Shown: one piece after another, positions 1 to 7,528 of the stretch
Layout: each line of letters opens with the position of its first letter
How positions within the stretch are numbered: position 1 is the stretch's first letter
Assembly: GCF_022760855.1 (NCBI RefSeq)
Contig: NZ_JAKTNR010000009.1
Coordinates: 1 to 64,000 of the forward strand
Direction: 5' to 3'
Length of the DNA stretch: 64,000 nt
Origin: Thermus albus
GTDB lineage: Bacteria > Deinococcota > Deinococci > Deinococcales > Thermaceae
Program-made: the position numbers and the translations under genes
The notes under the pieces: generated by a model
Database searches by the model: none
Told to the model about the DNA's origin: nothing
The model's input: the letters and a program-made list of their open reading frames with translations, nothing else

Positions 1-40
<40 letters not shown>

Positions 41-90
41 AGCATGAAGGCCCGTTCCTGCGCTTTCAAGACCCCGTGGTCCAACGGTGT

Positions 91-118
91 AAACCCCCGC
101 AAGGGGGTTTCCTTTTTT
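91..118 (+). terminator. Intrinsic terminator after 16S rRNA
   Basis: AAACCCCCGC and AAGGGGGTTT form a stem at 91-110, followed by a T-rich run to 118. It lies about 55 nt past the 16S end and is the likely terminator of the isolated 16S transcription unit. Confidence 0.85.
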
Positions 119-132
119 CTGGGAAAGACCGC

Positions 133-158
133 CCCCCCGCCCTTAGGCGGGGGGTTTT
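133..158. terminator. Second hairpin, probably bidirectional terminator
   Basis: A 9-bp perfect stem (CCCCCCGCC / GGCGGGGGG, loop CTTA) is followed by TTTT on the plus strand; the minus-strand product reaches further T-rich sequence. It sits between the 16S end and the stop codon of the convergent protease gene, so it can back up rRNA termination and terminate the protease mRNA. Confidence 0.7.
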
Positions 159-170
159 CCTTGCAAAGGG

Positions 171-1385
171 CTAGAATCCTCTCACGTTCAAGAAGGGCTC
201 AGGGTGGGGTTTACCCGACGTATTCTGCCAGCCTGCGGTGCTCTCGGCGTTTTGCAGGATGGCCTCTTTCACCTGGGCTGGGGTGTAGTTGGGGTAGCGG
301 GAGAGCACCATGGCGGCGGCTCCGGCCACGTGGGGGCTGGCCATGGAGGTGCCGCTGATGGTGTTGTAGCTAGAGGTGGAGGAGTTCCAGGTGGAGAGGA
401 TGGAGACGCCAGGGGCGGCAATGTCCACGTCGGGTCCGTAGTTGGACCAGGAGGGCCAGTCGTCTTGGCTGTTGGTGGCGCTTACGGTGATGACCTCGTC
501 GTAGGCGGCGGGGGTATGGTTGGCGGCGTTGTCCCCCTCGTTGCCGGCGGCCACCACCACGGTGATCCGGTAGTCGCACACCGCTTTTTGGATGACGTTG
601 TGGAAGGCGTTGCTGGAACGGGTGCTGGGGCAGTACTGACCGTCTTGGTCATCGGTGCCGCTACCCCCCAGGCTCATGTTGATGACCTTGGGCTTGCCGC
701 CGTTGTTGTGGCCGATCACCCAGTTGATGCCCTGGACGATGCCGCTGGTGGAGCCAGAGCCCGAGCCGGAAAGGACTTTCACCGCCCAAAGCTCGGCGGC
801 GGGGGCCACCCCTAAGACGCCCACGCTGTTATTCACTGCGGCTACCGTGCCCGCCACGTGGGTGCCGTGGCCGTTGTCGTCGTCGTAGGCGGCGCGGCAC
901 TTGCCCCGGCACTTCACCACCGCATACCCCCCCATTAGGTTGGTGAGGTCCTCATGCCCCACCTTGATGCCGGTGTCCACCACGTACACGGAGACGCTGG
1001 CCCCCTTGGCGGTGGTGGAGGGGGCGCCGATGCGCTCCACGCCCCAGGGGATGGTCTGGGCGTAGGCCCTCACCTCCTGGTCCGGGGTCAGGGCGTAGAT
1101 CCGGGGGTCTTGGGCTAGGCGCTGGGCCTGGGCGGGGGTGAGGTTGCGGAGGATGACGGCCCCCAGGGCCTCGAGGCGGTCCTCCGCCGGCACGACAAGG
1201 CCATGCGCCCTCTCTAAGGCGGTAAGCCGCTCAGTGAAGCGCCCGGCCATACCTGGGGAGGCGGTGGGCTCCAGGATGGCGATGTAGGTTTGGCCTGGTG
1301 CCCTAAAGGCCTGGGGGCTTAGGGTGCCCTGCTGTTGGCATGCGGCTAGGGCCACAAGGCTTAAAGCCAGGATGAGCTTTTTCAT
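171..1385 (-). CDS. Secreted subtilisin-like serine protease (S8), lipoprotein-type signal
   Basis: A 404-aa subtilase. Residues 1-16 form a signal peptide ending in a lipobox-like LAAC (Cys16). Residues about 30-108 look like an inhibitor I9-type propeptide. The catalytic domain follows, with Asp137 (VVDTG), His173 (NGHGTHVAG), oxyanion Asn282 (AAGNEG) and Ser347 (GTSMASPHVAG). It resembles Thermus aqualysin I but stops soon after the catalytic domain, so aqualysin's C-terminal prosequence is missing. Cys159/Cys163 and Cys252/Cys270 could form disulfides. The start is an ATG preceded by AGGAGGG. Likely an exported, heat-stable protease anchored at the envelope. Family call is secure; substrate unknown. 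Confidence 0.92.
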   Translation of the reverse strand: MKKLILALSLVALAACQQQGTLSPQAFRAPGQTYIAILEPTASPGMAGRFTERLTALERAHGLVVPAEDRLEALGAVILRNLTPAQAQRLAQDPRIYALTPDQEVRAYAQTIPWGVERIGAPSTTAKGASVSVYVVDTGIKVGHEDLTNLMGGYAVVKCRGKCRAAYDDDNGHGTHVAGTVAAVNNSVGVLGVAPAAELWAVKVLSGSGSGSTSGIVQGINWVIGHNNGGKPKVINMSLGGSGTDDQDGQYCPSTRSSNAFHNVIQKAVCDYRITVVVAAGNEGDNAANHTPAAYDEVITVSATNSQDDWPSWSNYGPDVDIAAPGVSILSTWNSSTSSYNTISGTSMASPHVAGAAAMVLSRYPNYTPAQVKEAILQNAESTAGWQNTSGKPHPEPFLNVRGF

Positions 1386-1410
1386 ACTCCCTCCTTGCGT
1401 TACGCCGGTA

Positions 1411-1440
1411 ACTCTAGGCCCTAGGGGCCGGGGTTGTCAA
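1411..1440 (-). promoter_or_regulatory. Sigma-A promoter of the protease gene
   Basis: On the minus strand TTGACA (1440-1435) and TAGAGT (1416-1411) are separated by 18 bp, upstream of the protease RBS and ATG at 1385. The consensus -35 directly abuts the 24-bp repeat array starting at 1441. Confidence 0.6.
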
Positions 1441-1512
1441 GATACGGGCTACGCCCGTGACCAAGATACGGGCTACGCCCGTGACCAAGATACGGGTTAC
1501 GCCCGTGACCAA
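1441..1512. repeat. Three tandem 24-bp repeats, each with a palindrome
   Basis: Three head-to-tail 24-bp units (1441-1464, 1465-1488, 1489-1512). The first two are identical; the third has one C-to-T change (GGGCTAC to GGGTTAC). Each unit holds ACGGGC-TAC-GCCCGT, a 6-bp inverted repeat with a 3-nt centre. The array fills the space between the protease -35 (1435-1440) and the pyrF -10 (1517-1522). It could be a multi-site operator or a set of small hairpins. There are no spacers, so it is not a CRISPR. Confidence 0.9.
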
Positions 1513-1516
1513 GGCC

Positions 1517-1522
1517 TATAGT
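1517..1522 (+). promoter_or_regulatory. -10 element of pyrF (leaderless type)
   Basis: TATAGT lies 7 nt before ATG 1530, the spacing of Thermus leaderless promoters. Any -35 would fall inside the third 24-bp repeat, linking the array to pyrF expression as well. Confidence 0.5.
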
Positions 1523-1529
1523 GGAGAGC

Positions 1530-2303
1530 ATGGACTTTCTCCTAGCCCTTACCCGCCCGCCCTTGGTCCTGGGGGTGGATCCCAGGCCTGGGCTTCATGG
1601 GCCTGAACCCCTTCGGCATCTAAGGCGGTACTCCCTGGAGGTGTTTGAGGCCTTAGCCCCCAAGCTGGCTGCGGTTAAGTTCCAGCTGGCCTTTTTTGAG
1701 GCCTTGGGTCCTCAGGGCATGGAACTTCTCCTGGAGCTGGCCAGCGCCGCCCGGGTCATGGGCCTCCCGGTGATCTTTGACGGGAAGCGGGGGGATGTCG
1801 GCACCACCGCCGAGGCCTATGCCGAGACCTACCTTAGGCGCTTTCCCGGAAGCGCCCTCACCCTGAACCCCTACTTGGGCCTAGAGGCCCTCAGCCCCTT
1901 TTTCCAGGCGGCCGAGGAAAGCCAGGGGGCGGTCTTCGTCCTGGTCAAGACCTCCAACCCGGGCTCGGGCTTCCTGCAAGACCTAGGGGTGGAGGGAAAA
2001 CCCCTTTACCTCCATCTGGCGGAGGCCTTGGCCCAGGCGGGGGAGGGGTACCGCGAAGGGGAGTGGAGCCGGGTGGGCCTGGTGGTGGGGGCCACCTACC
2101 CGGAGGCGGTTTGGCAGGTGCGGGAGGTGGCTCCCCGGGCCCCCTTGCTCCTTCCCGGGGTGGGGGCGCAAGGGGGGAGGCCCTTGAAGGGCCCCGGGCT
2201 TTTAAACACCGCTAGCCGCGCCCTTTTCTACCCGGGGGGCAGGCCGGATCTCGAGGGGGCGTTGGGGGCGGCGGAGGAGTTCCTGAGGGCTTTGGTAGAG
2301 TAG
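1530..2303 (+). CDS. pyrF: Orotidine 5'-phosphate decarboxylase
   Basis: A 257-aa PyrF that decarboxylates OMP to UMP, the last step of de novo pyrimidine synthesis. The catalytic signature [11 protein letters not shown] is present (Lys86, Asp89), with TSNPG and the phosphate-binding VGATYPE segment. Length and signature fit the bacterial group that includes Mycobacterium PyrF. ATG 1530 is preferred over GTG 1521 because TATAGT lies 7 nt upstream. pyrE follows 5 bp downstream, forming a pyrFE unit without the other pyr genes. Confidence 0.95.
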   Translation: MDFLLALTRPPLVLGVDPRPGLHGPEPLRHLRRYSLEVFEALAPKLAAVKFQLAFFEALGPQGMELLLELASAARVMGLPVIFDGKRGDVGTTAEAYAETYLRRFPGSALTLNPYLGLEALSPFFQAAEESQGAVFVLVKTSNPGSGFLQDLGVEGKPLYLHLAEALAQAGEGYREGEWSRVGLVVGATYPEAVWQVREVAPRAPLLLPGVGAQGGRPLKGPGLLNTASRALFYPGGRPDLEGALGAAEEFLRALVE

Positions 2304-2308
2304 GGGGG

Positions 2309-2860
2309 ATGGATGTCCTAGAGCTCTACCGCAGAACGGGGGCCCTTTTGGAAGGGCACTTCCTCCTGCGCTCGGGTGTGCATTCCCCCCTCTTCCTTCA
2401 GTCCGCTGCCCTTCTGCAACATCCCCTGTATGCGGAGGCCGTGGGGGAGGCTTTGGGCAAGCTCTTTGAAGACGAGAAGGTGGATTTCGTCATCGGCCCG
2501 GCCATGGGCGGGGTGGTCCTCTCCTTCGTGGTGGCCCGGGCGTTAGGCGCCAGGGCCCTTTTTGCTGAGAAGGACGGCCAGGGGGGCATGACCTTGCGCA
2601 AGGGCCTCACCGTGAATCCCGGCGACCGCTTTTTGGCGGTGGAGGATGTGGTAACCACGGGGGAGAGCGTGCGCAAGGCCATCCGGGCGGCGGAGGCCCG
2701 GGGAGGGGTGTTGGTGGGGGTGGGGGCCATTGTGGACCGGAGCGGGGGGAAGGCGGACTTCGGAGTCCCCTTCCGGGCCCTCCTGAAGCTGGAGGTGCCC
2801 CATTACCCTCCCGAGGCCTGCCCCCTCTGCCGGGGCGGGGTGCCCTTGGAGGAGGTTTGA
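2309..2860 (+). CDS. pyrE: Orotate phosphoribosyltransferase
   Basis: A 183-aa PyrE that joins orotate to PRPP to give OMP. The PRPP-binding motif FLAVEDVVTTGES is at about residues 112-124, and a conserved GPAMGG segment precedes it. The tail CPLCRGG holds two cysteines, as in several thermophile PyrE proteins. It starts 5 bp after pyrF and ends 4 bp before the next gene, so it is cotranscribed. Confidence 0.95.
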   Translation: MDVLELYRRTGALLEGHFLLRSGVHSPLFLQSAALLQHPLYAEAVGEALGKLFEDEKVDFVIGPAMGGVVLSFVVARALGARALFAEKDGQGGMTLRKGLTVNPGDRFLAVEDVVTTGESVRKAIRAAEARGGVLVGVGAIVDRSGGKADFGVPFRALLKLEVPHYPPEACPLCRGGVPLEEV

Positions 2861-2864
2861 GGCC

Positions 2865-3869
2865 ATGCGCTCCCTGGCCTGGCTTCTCGTTTTCCTCCCT
2901 TGGGCCCTGGCCTCTTCCCCCGTGGAGTTGGGCCGCCAGGCGGTGGAGGCTTGGCTTACGGGAAAGCTTTCGCCAAGCCTCGAGGAGGTCCTAAGGGCTT
3001 CCCCGGGGGAGGCCCCGAAGCTTTTGGAGCGCTACGCCTTTTTCCCGCCACCCCCTAAGGGTCTTTCCCTCAACCTGGATAGCCCCAAGGTGGAGGGGAA
3101 CCGGGTCCTCTTTCCCGCGGCCGTGGGGGAGGAGGTGGGGGAGGTGGTGGTGGTCCTGGAGGGGGGGGAGGTGAAGCGGGTCTACTTCCGCCCCCAGGGG
3201 CTTTCCCTCCCTGGGTACCTCCTAAGCCCTTTGGCGGGGTGGGGGTTTTTGCTCCTTTCCCTTTTCTGGGCCTTTCTCCTTTTTCAGCCCTCCCCCTTCC
3301 GCGCCTGGCTTTTAGAGGCCCTGGCCCTTCTTCGCGCCTATAAGGGGCTTTACCTTTTCACCAACCTTTTCCTCTACGGCCTCTTTGCCCTGGGGGCCCT
3401 TTTGGCCTATGGGATGCCGGAGATGGCCAGGGCGGTCCAGGCCCTTTTCGCAGGAGCCCTCGAGGCCATCGGCTTGAGAGAGGCCACGGGGAAGGGGGTT
3501 CTGGTCCTGGCTGGGGTCATTTTCCACTGGAACTTCAGCCAGGGGCTTTTCCTCACCGGGCTGATTCCCGCCTTGCTCTTTGGCATCCCGGTTTTCCTTT
3601 TCAACGCCCTTCGCTACTTGGTCTTTGGCTTTGCCCTTTCCCCGGCCCTTTTGGGCCCCGCCTTCCTGGTCCACCTACCCACCCTAATCTTGGAGCTTCA
3701 GGCCTACATCCTGGTCACCTTCGGGGGGCTCGTGCTTCTGGCCAAGACGGCGGGAGGGGAGGGGTATCGGAAGGGGCTTAGGGCCCTTCTCCTCACCTTC
3801 TACTTGGGGGCCCTTTTCCTCCTCCTCGCCGCCTGGTACGAGGCCTGGGAGGTGAGCGTTCTCCTATGA
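2865..3869 (+). CDS. Multi-pass membrane protein, SpoIIM-like
   Basis: A 334-aa protein with an N-terminal signal peptide (residues 1-17) and an extracytoplasmic part of about 100 residues rich in Val/Glu. It then has five to seven hydrophobic segments. The C-terminal half (FHWNFSQGLFLTG to HLPTLILELQAY) resembles SpoIIM/DUF95 proteins in the placement of the HxPxxxxEL segment, but this is from memory and not secure. It overlaps gpsA by 4 bp and lies 4 bp after pyrE. Function unknown; Thermus does not sporulate, so a membrane-remodelling or transport role is only a guess. Confidence 0.6.
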   Translation: MRSLAWLLVFLPWALASSPVELGRQAVEAWLTGKLSPSLEEVLRASPGEAPKLLERYAFFPPPPKGLSLNLDSPKVEGNRVLFPAAVGEEVGEVVVVLEGGEVKRVYFRPQGLSLPGYLLSPLAGWGFLLLSLFWAFLLFQPSPFRAWLLEALALLRAYKGLYLFTNLFLYGLFALGALLAYGMPEMARAVQALFAGALEAIGLREATGKGVLVLAGVIFHWNFSQGLFLTGLIPALLFGIPVFLFNALRYLVFGFALSPALLGPAFLVHLPTLILELQAYILVTFGGLVLLAKTAGGEGYRKGLRALLLTFYLGALFLLLAAWYEAWEVSVLL

Positions 3870-4849
3870 AGGTGGCCGTTTTGGGAGCCGGGGCCTGGGG
3901 TACGGCCTTGGGGGTTCTCCTGGCCAGCAAGGGGGTTCCCACGGCCCTTTGGGCCAGGAGGAAGGAACTTGCGGAGGATCTCAGGGCCAGGCGGGAGAAC
4001 AGGGATTACCTACCCGGGGTGGCCCTTCCCGCCTACCTCTATCCCACCGCCGATCCCGAGGAGGCCTTGGAGGGGGCGGAGCTGGCCGTGGTGGCCCTGC
4101 CCTCCAAGGCTTTGGAGGAAACCCTTAGGGCTTTGCCTCCGGCTCCCCGGTACCTTTCCGCCACCAAGGGGCTTTTTTTTCAGAAGGGGGAGCTTCACAC
4201 CCCGAGTGAGGTGGTGGAGGCCCTGACCGGTAGGCCGGTGGCCGTTCTTTCCGGCCCCAACCATGCCGAGGAGGTGGCCCGTTTCCTGCCCACGGCCAGC
4301 GTGGCGGCAGGGCCTTTGGAACTGGCCAAGAGGGTGCAGGAGCTCTTCTCCGGGCCCACCTTTCGCGTCTACACCAGCCGGGACCGGCGAGGAGTGGAGC
4401 TGGGGGGGGCTTTGAAAAACATCCTGGCCCTGGCGGCGGGGATGGTGGACGGGCTCCGCCTGGGGGATAACGCCAAGGCGGCCCTCCTCACCCGGGGCCT
4501 TAGGGAGATGGTGCGCTTCGGCACCGCCTTGGGGGGCGAGGAGGCCACCTTTTATGGGCTTTCCGGCCTTGGGGACCTCTTGGCCACCGCCTACAGCCTC
4601 CATTCCCGCAACCGGGGGGCGGGGGAGAGGCTGGTGCGGGGGGAGGCCTTGGAGCGCCTCGAGGACCGGGGGGTGGTGGAGGGGCTTTATGCGGTCAAGG
4701 CCCTCATGGCTTGGCGGGAAAGGGAAGGTCTTGAACTCCCCATCGCCGAGGCCGTCTACCAGGTGGTCTATGGGGGGCTGGACCCTTTGAAGGCCCTTTC
4801 CTCCCTCATGGCCCGCGGACCCAAGGCGGAAGACGAGGGAAGGCCTTAG
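3866..4849 (+). CDS. gpsA: Glycerol-3-phosphate dehydrogenase [NAD(P)+]
   Basis: A 327-aa GpsA that reduces dihydroxyacetone phosphate to sn-glycerol 3-phosphate for phospholipid synthesis. The N-terminal Rossmann motif GAGAWGTALG is at residues 7-16, followed by SGPNHAEEV and the catalytic-domain segments GGALKNILALAAG and GLSGLGDLLATAYS. The start ATG overlaps the preceding stop (ATGA). Full length. Confidence 0.96.
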   Translation: MKVAVLGAGAWGTALGVLLASKGVPTALWARRKELAEDLRARRENRDYLPGVALPAYLYPTADPEEALEGAELAVVALPSKALEETLRALPPAPRYLSATKGLFFQKGELHTPSEVVEALTGRPVAVLSGPNHAEEVARFLPTASVAAGPLELAKRVQELFSGPTFRVYTSRDRRGVELGGALKNILALAAGMVDGLRLGDNAKAALLTRGLREMVRFGTALGGEEATFYGLSGLGDLLATAYSLHSRNRGAGERLVRGEALERLEDRGVVEGLYAVKALMAWREREGLELPIAEAVYQVVYGGLDPLKALSSLMARGPKAEDEGRP

Positions 4850-4963
4850 GTGTTGGCGCCGAGGCGTCCCGGGGTCCCGGATACCTCTTTGACGGAAGAG
4901 GAGGAGACTCCCCTCGCTTGCCCGGACCTTATCCTGAAGGTGGAGGAGGTCTTCCGCCTTTAA
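4850..4963 (+). CDS. Possible small ORF after gpsA, 37 aa
   Basis: A GTG-started frame begins immediately after the gpsA stop and encodes 37 residues (MLAPRRPGVPDTSLTEEEET...). It ends with TAA at 4961-4963, overlapping the stop of the convergent hydrolase. There is no clear RBS apart from the AGGCC at the gpsA end, and I recognise no family. The acidic EEEE stretch and lack of internal stops are the only support; it may be untranslated 3' sequence. Confidence 0.2.
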   Translation: MLAPRRPGVPDTSLTEEEETPLACPDLILKVEEVFRL

Positions 4964-5670
4964 AACAGCTCGGCCAGGAAACCCAAGAGGGCGGTGCGGA
5001 AGGCCTTGGGGTTTTCCAGGTTGGAGAGGTGCCCGGCCTCGGGGAGGATGAGCATGCGGGCGTCGGGCAGGGCTTTGGCCAGGGCCTTGGCCTCCTCGGG
5101 GGGGGTGAGGGTATCCTCCTCCCCCACCAGGACCAGGGCTGGGCGGCGCATCCCGGGGAGAAGGGGGGTAGAATCGGGCCGCTCCGCCAGGGCCAGGAGG
5201 CTTTGGGCCACCTCTTGGGGGCGGGCCTCCAGGATGAGGGCCTTGGCCCGTTCCCATACCTGGGGTTTGGCCTTTTGGGTGGCCTTGCCCAGGTGGCTTG
5301 GGAGAAGGGCCTCGGGAAGGAAGGTGACCCCTTCCGCCAAGACCCTTTCCCTTAGGGCGTAGCGATTTTTCCTGCCCTCTTCCGTATCGGCGCCGGCACG
5401 GGTGTCGGCCAGGACCAGGCCCAGGACGCGCTCAGGGGCCTTCCGCCAAAGCTCAAAGATGAGGTAGCCCCCCATGGAAAGCCCCACGAAGACCGCTTCC
5501 TCCAGGCCGGCTTCGTCCATTTCTCCCAGCACCTTCTCCGCCGCCTCTGAGAGGGATAGCCCCAGGTAATGGGGGGCCAGCACGGGCAGCCTTCCCCGGA
5601 AGTAGCCCACCTCCTCCTCCCACATCCTGGGGTTATAGGGAAAGGCATGCAGGAATACCACGCCCCGCAT
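4960..5670 (-). CDS. Alpha/beta hydrolase
   Basis: A 236-aa alpha/beta-hydrolase with nucleophile elbow GLSMGG (Ser65), acid Asp186 (GEEDTLTP) and His214 (EAGHLSNLENP). The HAF segment at residues 8-10 supplies the oxyanion region. It belongs to the esterase/lactonase/MhpC-like group; substrate not predictable. The start codon directly follows the stop of the small gene at 5671, so it is the last gene of the sufS-sufU unit. Confidence 0.88.
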   Translation of the reverse strand: MRGVVFLHAFPYNPRMWEEEVGYFRGRLPVLAPHYLGLSLSEAAEKVLGEMDEAGLEEAVFVGLSMGGYLIFELWRKAPERVLGLVLADTRAGADTEEGRKNRYALRERVLAEGVTFLPEALLPSHLGKATQKAKPQVWERAKALILEARPQEVAQSLLALAERPDSTPLLPGMRRPALVLVGEEDTLTPPEEAKALAKALPDARMLILPEAGHLSNLENPKAFRTALLGFLAELF

Positions 5671-5874
5671 CTAGGCCTCCTCTACCGGTTCCCCCTCGAG
5701 GCCCAAGGCCTTGAGCCTGGCGATGAGGCTTAGGTCCTCCACCACCACGTAGTTTTTCCCATCCCGGGTTTCCGCCCGCAAGAGCCCCGTTTTGGCCGCC
5801 TCCTTCCAGGCCTCCATGAGATCGGGGTACTGCACCAGGAGGGGCGTCACCTTGTGGGCGGGGTAACGCCTCAC
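5671..5874 (-). CDS. Small conserved-looking protein in the sufSU unit, 67 aa
   Basis: A 67-aa frame starting with GTG at 5874 that overlaps the sufU stop (GTGA), a translational-coupling arrangement. It is hydrophilic and predicted helical (VRRYPAHKVTPLLVQYP... to LKALGLEGEPVEEA), with no cysteine, so it is not an electron carrier or scaffold. Position suggests a helper in Fe-S assembly, but I recognise no family. Confidence 0.6.
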   Translation of the reverse strand: MRRYPAHKVTPLLVQYPDLMEAWKEAAKTGLLRAETRDGKNYVVVEDLSLIARLKALGLEGEPVEEA

Positions 5875-6287
5875 CGCAAGGCCTCCTCGAGGGCATGCCA
5901 GGCTAGGGTGGCGCACTTCACCCGGGCGGGGAGCTTGGCCACCCCTTGGAGGGCCAAAAGGTCCCCCAAGGCGGGGTCGGGTGGGGCCCCATCCACCACC
6001 ATGGCCTGGAACTTCTTGGAAAGCTCCAGGGCCTCGGCCACCCTCTTCCCCTTCACCAGCTCGGTCATCAGGGAGGCGCTGGCGGTGCTGATGGCGCACC
6101 CCTGGCCCTGGAAGCGGATGTCGGCGATGGTATCCCCTTCCAGGCGCACCATCACCTCCACCTGGTCCCCGCAAGAAGGGTTCAGGCCCCCCGCGGTCTT
6201 GGTGGCCTGGGGCAGGACCCCGAAGTTTTTGGGGCTTTGGTAGTGCTTGAGGATGATCTCCCGGTAAAGCTCGTCAAGGACGCTCAT
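5871..6287 (-). CDS. sufU: Fe-S cluster assembly scaffold / sulfur-acceptor SufU
   Basis: A 138-aa IscU/SufU-family protein with Cys39 (NPSCGD, Asp41), Cys64 (GQGCAIS) and Cys125 (VKCATLAW), the Zn/cluster ligands. The insertion between the second and third cysteines matches the SufU group rather than IscU. SufU accepts persulfide sulfur from SufS. Start chosen at ATG 6287 (MSVLDELYREI, as in Bacillus SufU), preceded by GGGGG; an upstream ATG at 6299 is less likely. Partner sufS ends 12 bp upstream of this start. Confidence 0.93.
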   Translation of the reverse strand: MSVLDELYREIILKHYQSPKNFGVLPQATKTAGGLNPSCGDQVEVMVRLEGDTIADIRFQGQGCAISTASASLMTELVKGKRVAEALELSKKFQAMVVDGAPPDPALGDLLALQGVAKLPARVKCATLAWHALEEALR

Positions 6288-6298
6288 GGATGCCCCCA

Positions 6299-7513
6299 TT
6301 ATATCCAGGCCCGGTACTTGGCGTGGATGCGGAGGAGGGCTTCCGCAAACCGGTCCACCTCCTCCAAGGTGTTGTAGAGGTAGAAGCTGGCCCGGGCGGT
6401 GGCCGCAAGGCCCAGCCTCCGGTGCAAGGGCTGGGCGCAGTGGTGCCCGGCCCTTACCGCAATACCTTCCTGGTCCAGGAAGGTGGCCAGGTCGTGGGCG
6501 TGGAGGCGGCCTAGGGTGAAGGGGATCACCCCGCCCCGGTCCTCCCCCCTAGGGCCATACACCTTTAGGTCCGGCACCTCCGAGAGGCGCTTCAGGGCGT
6601 ATTCCAAAAGGGCCCGGTCGTGGGCGAAGACCCGTTCCATGCCGATCTCCATCAGGTAGCTGGCGGCCTCCCCCAAGGCGATGGCCTCGGCGATGGGGGG
6701 GGTGCCGGCCTCAAAGCGCTGGGGCGGGGGGGCGTAGGTGGAGCGGTCCACGTGGACCTCGCGGATCATCTCCCCGCCCCCCAGGAAGGGTTCCATCCCT
6801 TCCAGGACCTCATACCGGCCAAAGAGGACCCCGGCCCCCGTGGGCCCCAGCATTTTGTGCCCGGAAAGGGCGAAGAAATCGGCACCCAGGGCCTTCACAT
6901 CCACGGGCAGGTGAGGGGCGCTTTGCGCGCCGTCCACCACCACCAAGGCCCCCACCTCCTTGGCCTTCTTAGCGATCTCGGCCACGGGGTTGATGGTGCC
7001 CAGGACGTTGGACATGTGGACCACCGAGACCACCTTGACCCTTTCTGTAAGCAGGGCATCCAAGGCGGAAAGGTCCAGCCGGCCCTCCTCCGTGAGGGGG
7101 ATGGCCTTGATGCGGGCCCCCTTGAGCCCTGCCACCAGGTGCCAGGGTACCAGGCCCGCATGGTGCTCCATCTCCGTGACCAGGATCTCGTCGCCTTCCC
7201 TAAGGTTCCTCAGGCCCCAGGCGTAGGCCACCAGGTTCAGGGCCTCGGTGGTGTTGCGCACAAAGATAATCTCCCTTTCCTCGGCGCCAAGGAAGCGGGC
7301 CATCTGGCGCCTAGCCTCCTCGTAGGCCTCGGTGGCGGCCACGGAGAGGCGGTAAGCCCCCCGGTGGACGTTGGCGTTGAGCTCCTTATAGTAGCGGTCC
7401 AGGGCCTTTAGGACCCGCTTGGGCTTCTGGCTGGTGGCGGCGGAGTCCAGGTAGACCAGGTCCGGCCGCCCGGCAATCAAGGGGAAGTCTTCCCTTAGAG
7501 GGGTAAGGTCCAT
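6299..7513 (-). CDS. sufS: Cysteine desulfurase SufS
   Basis: A 404-aa class II cysteine desulfurase. The PLP lysine is Lys220 (LSGHKMLGPTG), with VDGAQSAPH upstream and catalytic Cys359 in RAGHHCAQP. It removes sulfur from cysteine and passes it to SufU. Its start is preceded by TAGACT at 6-nt spacing, so it is probably leaderless, although GGAGG is also present. First gene of sufS-sufU-67 aa-hydrolase. Confidence 0.96.
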   Translation of the reverse strand: MDLTPLREDFPLIAGRPDLVYLDSAATSQKPKRVLKALDRYYKELNANVHRGAYRLSVAATEAYEEARRQMARFLGAEEREIIFVRNTTEALNLVAYAWGLRNLREGDEILVTEMEHHAGLVPWHLVAGLKGARIKAIPLTEEGRLDLSALDALLTERVKVVSVVHMSNVLGTINPVAEIAKKAKEVGALVVVDGAQSAPHLPVDVKALGADFFALSGHKMLGPTGAGVLFGRYEVLEGMEPFLGGGEMIREVHVDRSTYAPPPQRFEAGTPPIAEAIALGEAASYLMEIGMERVFAHDRALLEYALKRLSEVPDLKVYGPRGEDRGGVIPFTLGRLHAHDLATFLDQEGIAVRAGHHCAQPLHRRLGLAATARASFYLYNTLEEVDRFAEALLRIHAKYRAWI

Positions 7514-7519
7514 GCCTCC

Positions 7520-7525
7520 AGTCTA
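7520..7525 (-). promoter_or_regulatory. -10 element of sufS (leaderless type)
   Basis: Minus-strand TAGACT lies 6 nt before ATG 7513, predicting transcription start at or next to the start codon. It lies just past the copB stop (7529), between two co-oriented genes. Confidence 0.5.
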
Positions 7526-7528
7526 GCC

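Noticed and set aside
1441..1512. The 24-bp repeats as a short CRISPR array
   Set aside because: The units are directly adjacent with no spacers and no cas genes are in the window.
4010..5257. 415-codon minus-strand open frame across gpsA and the hydrolase
   Set aside because: It is antisense to gpsA and out of frame with the clear hydrolase; composition is Pro/Gly/His/Arg-rich, typical of antisense frames in high-GC DNA.
6298..6303. TATAAT on the minus strand just before sufU as an internal promoter
   Set aside because: It overlaps the sufS stop codon (ATA TAA) by composition, no -35 is visible, and sufS and sufU look cotranscribed; kept only as a remote possibility.
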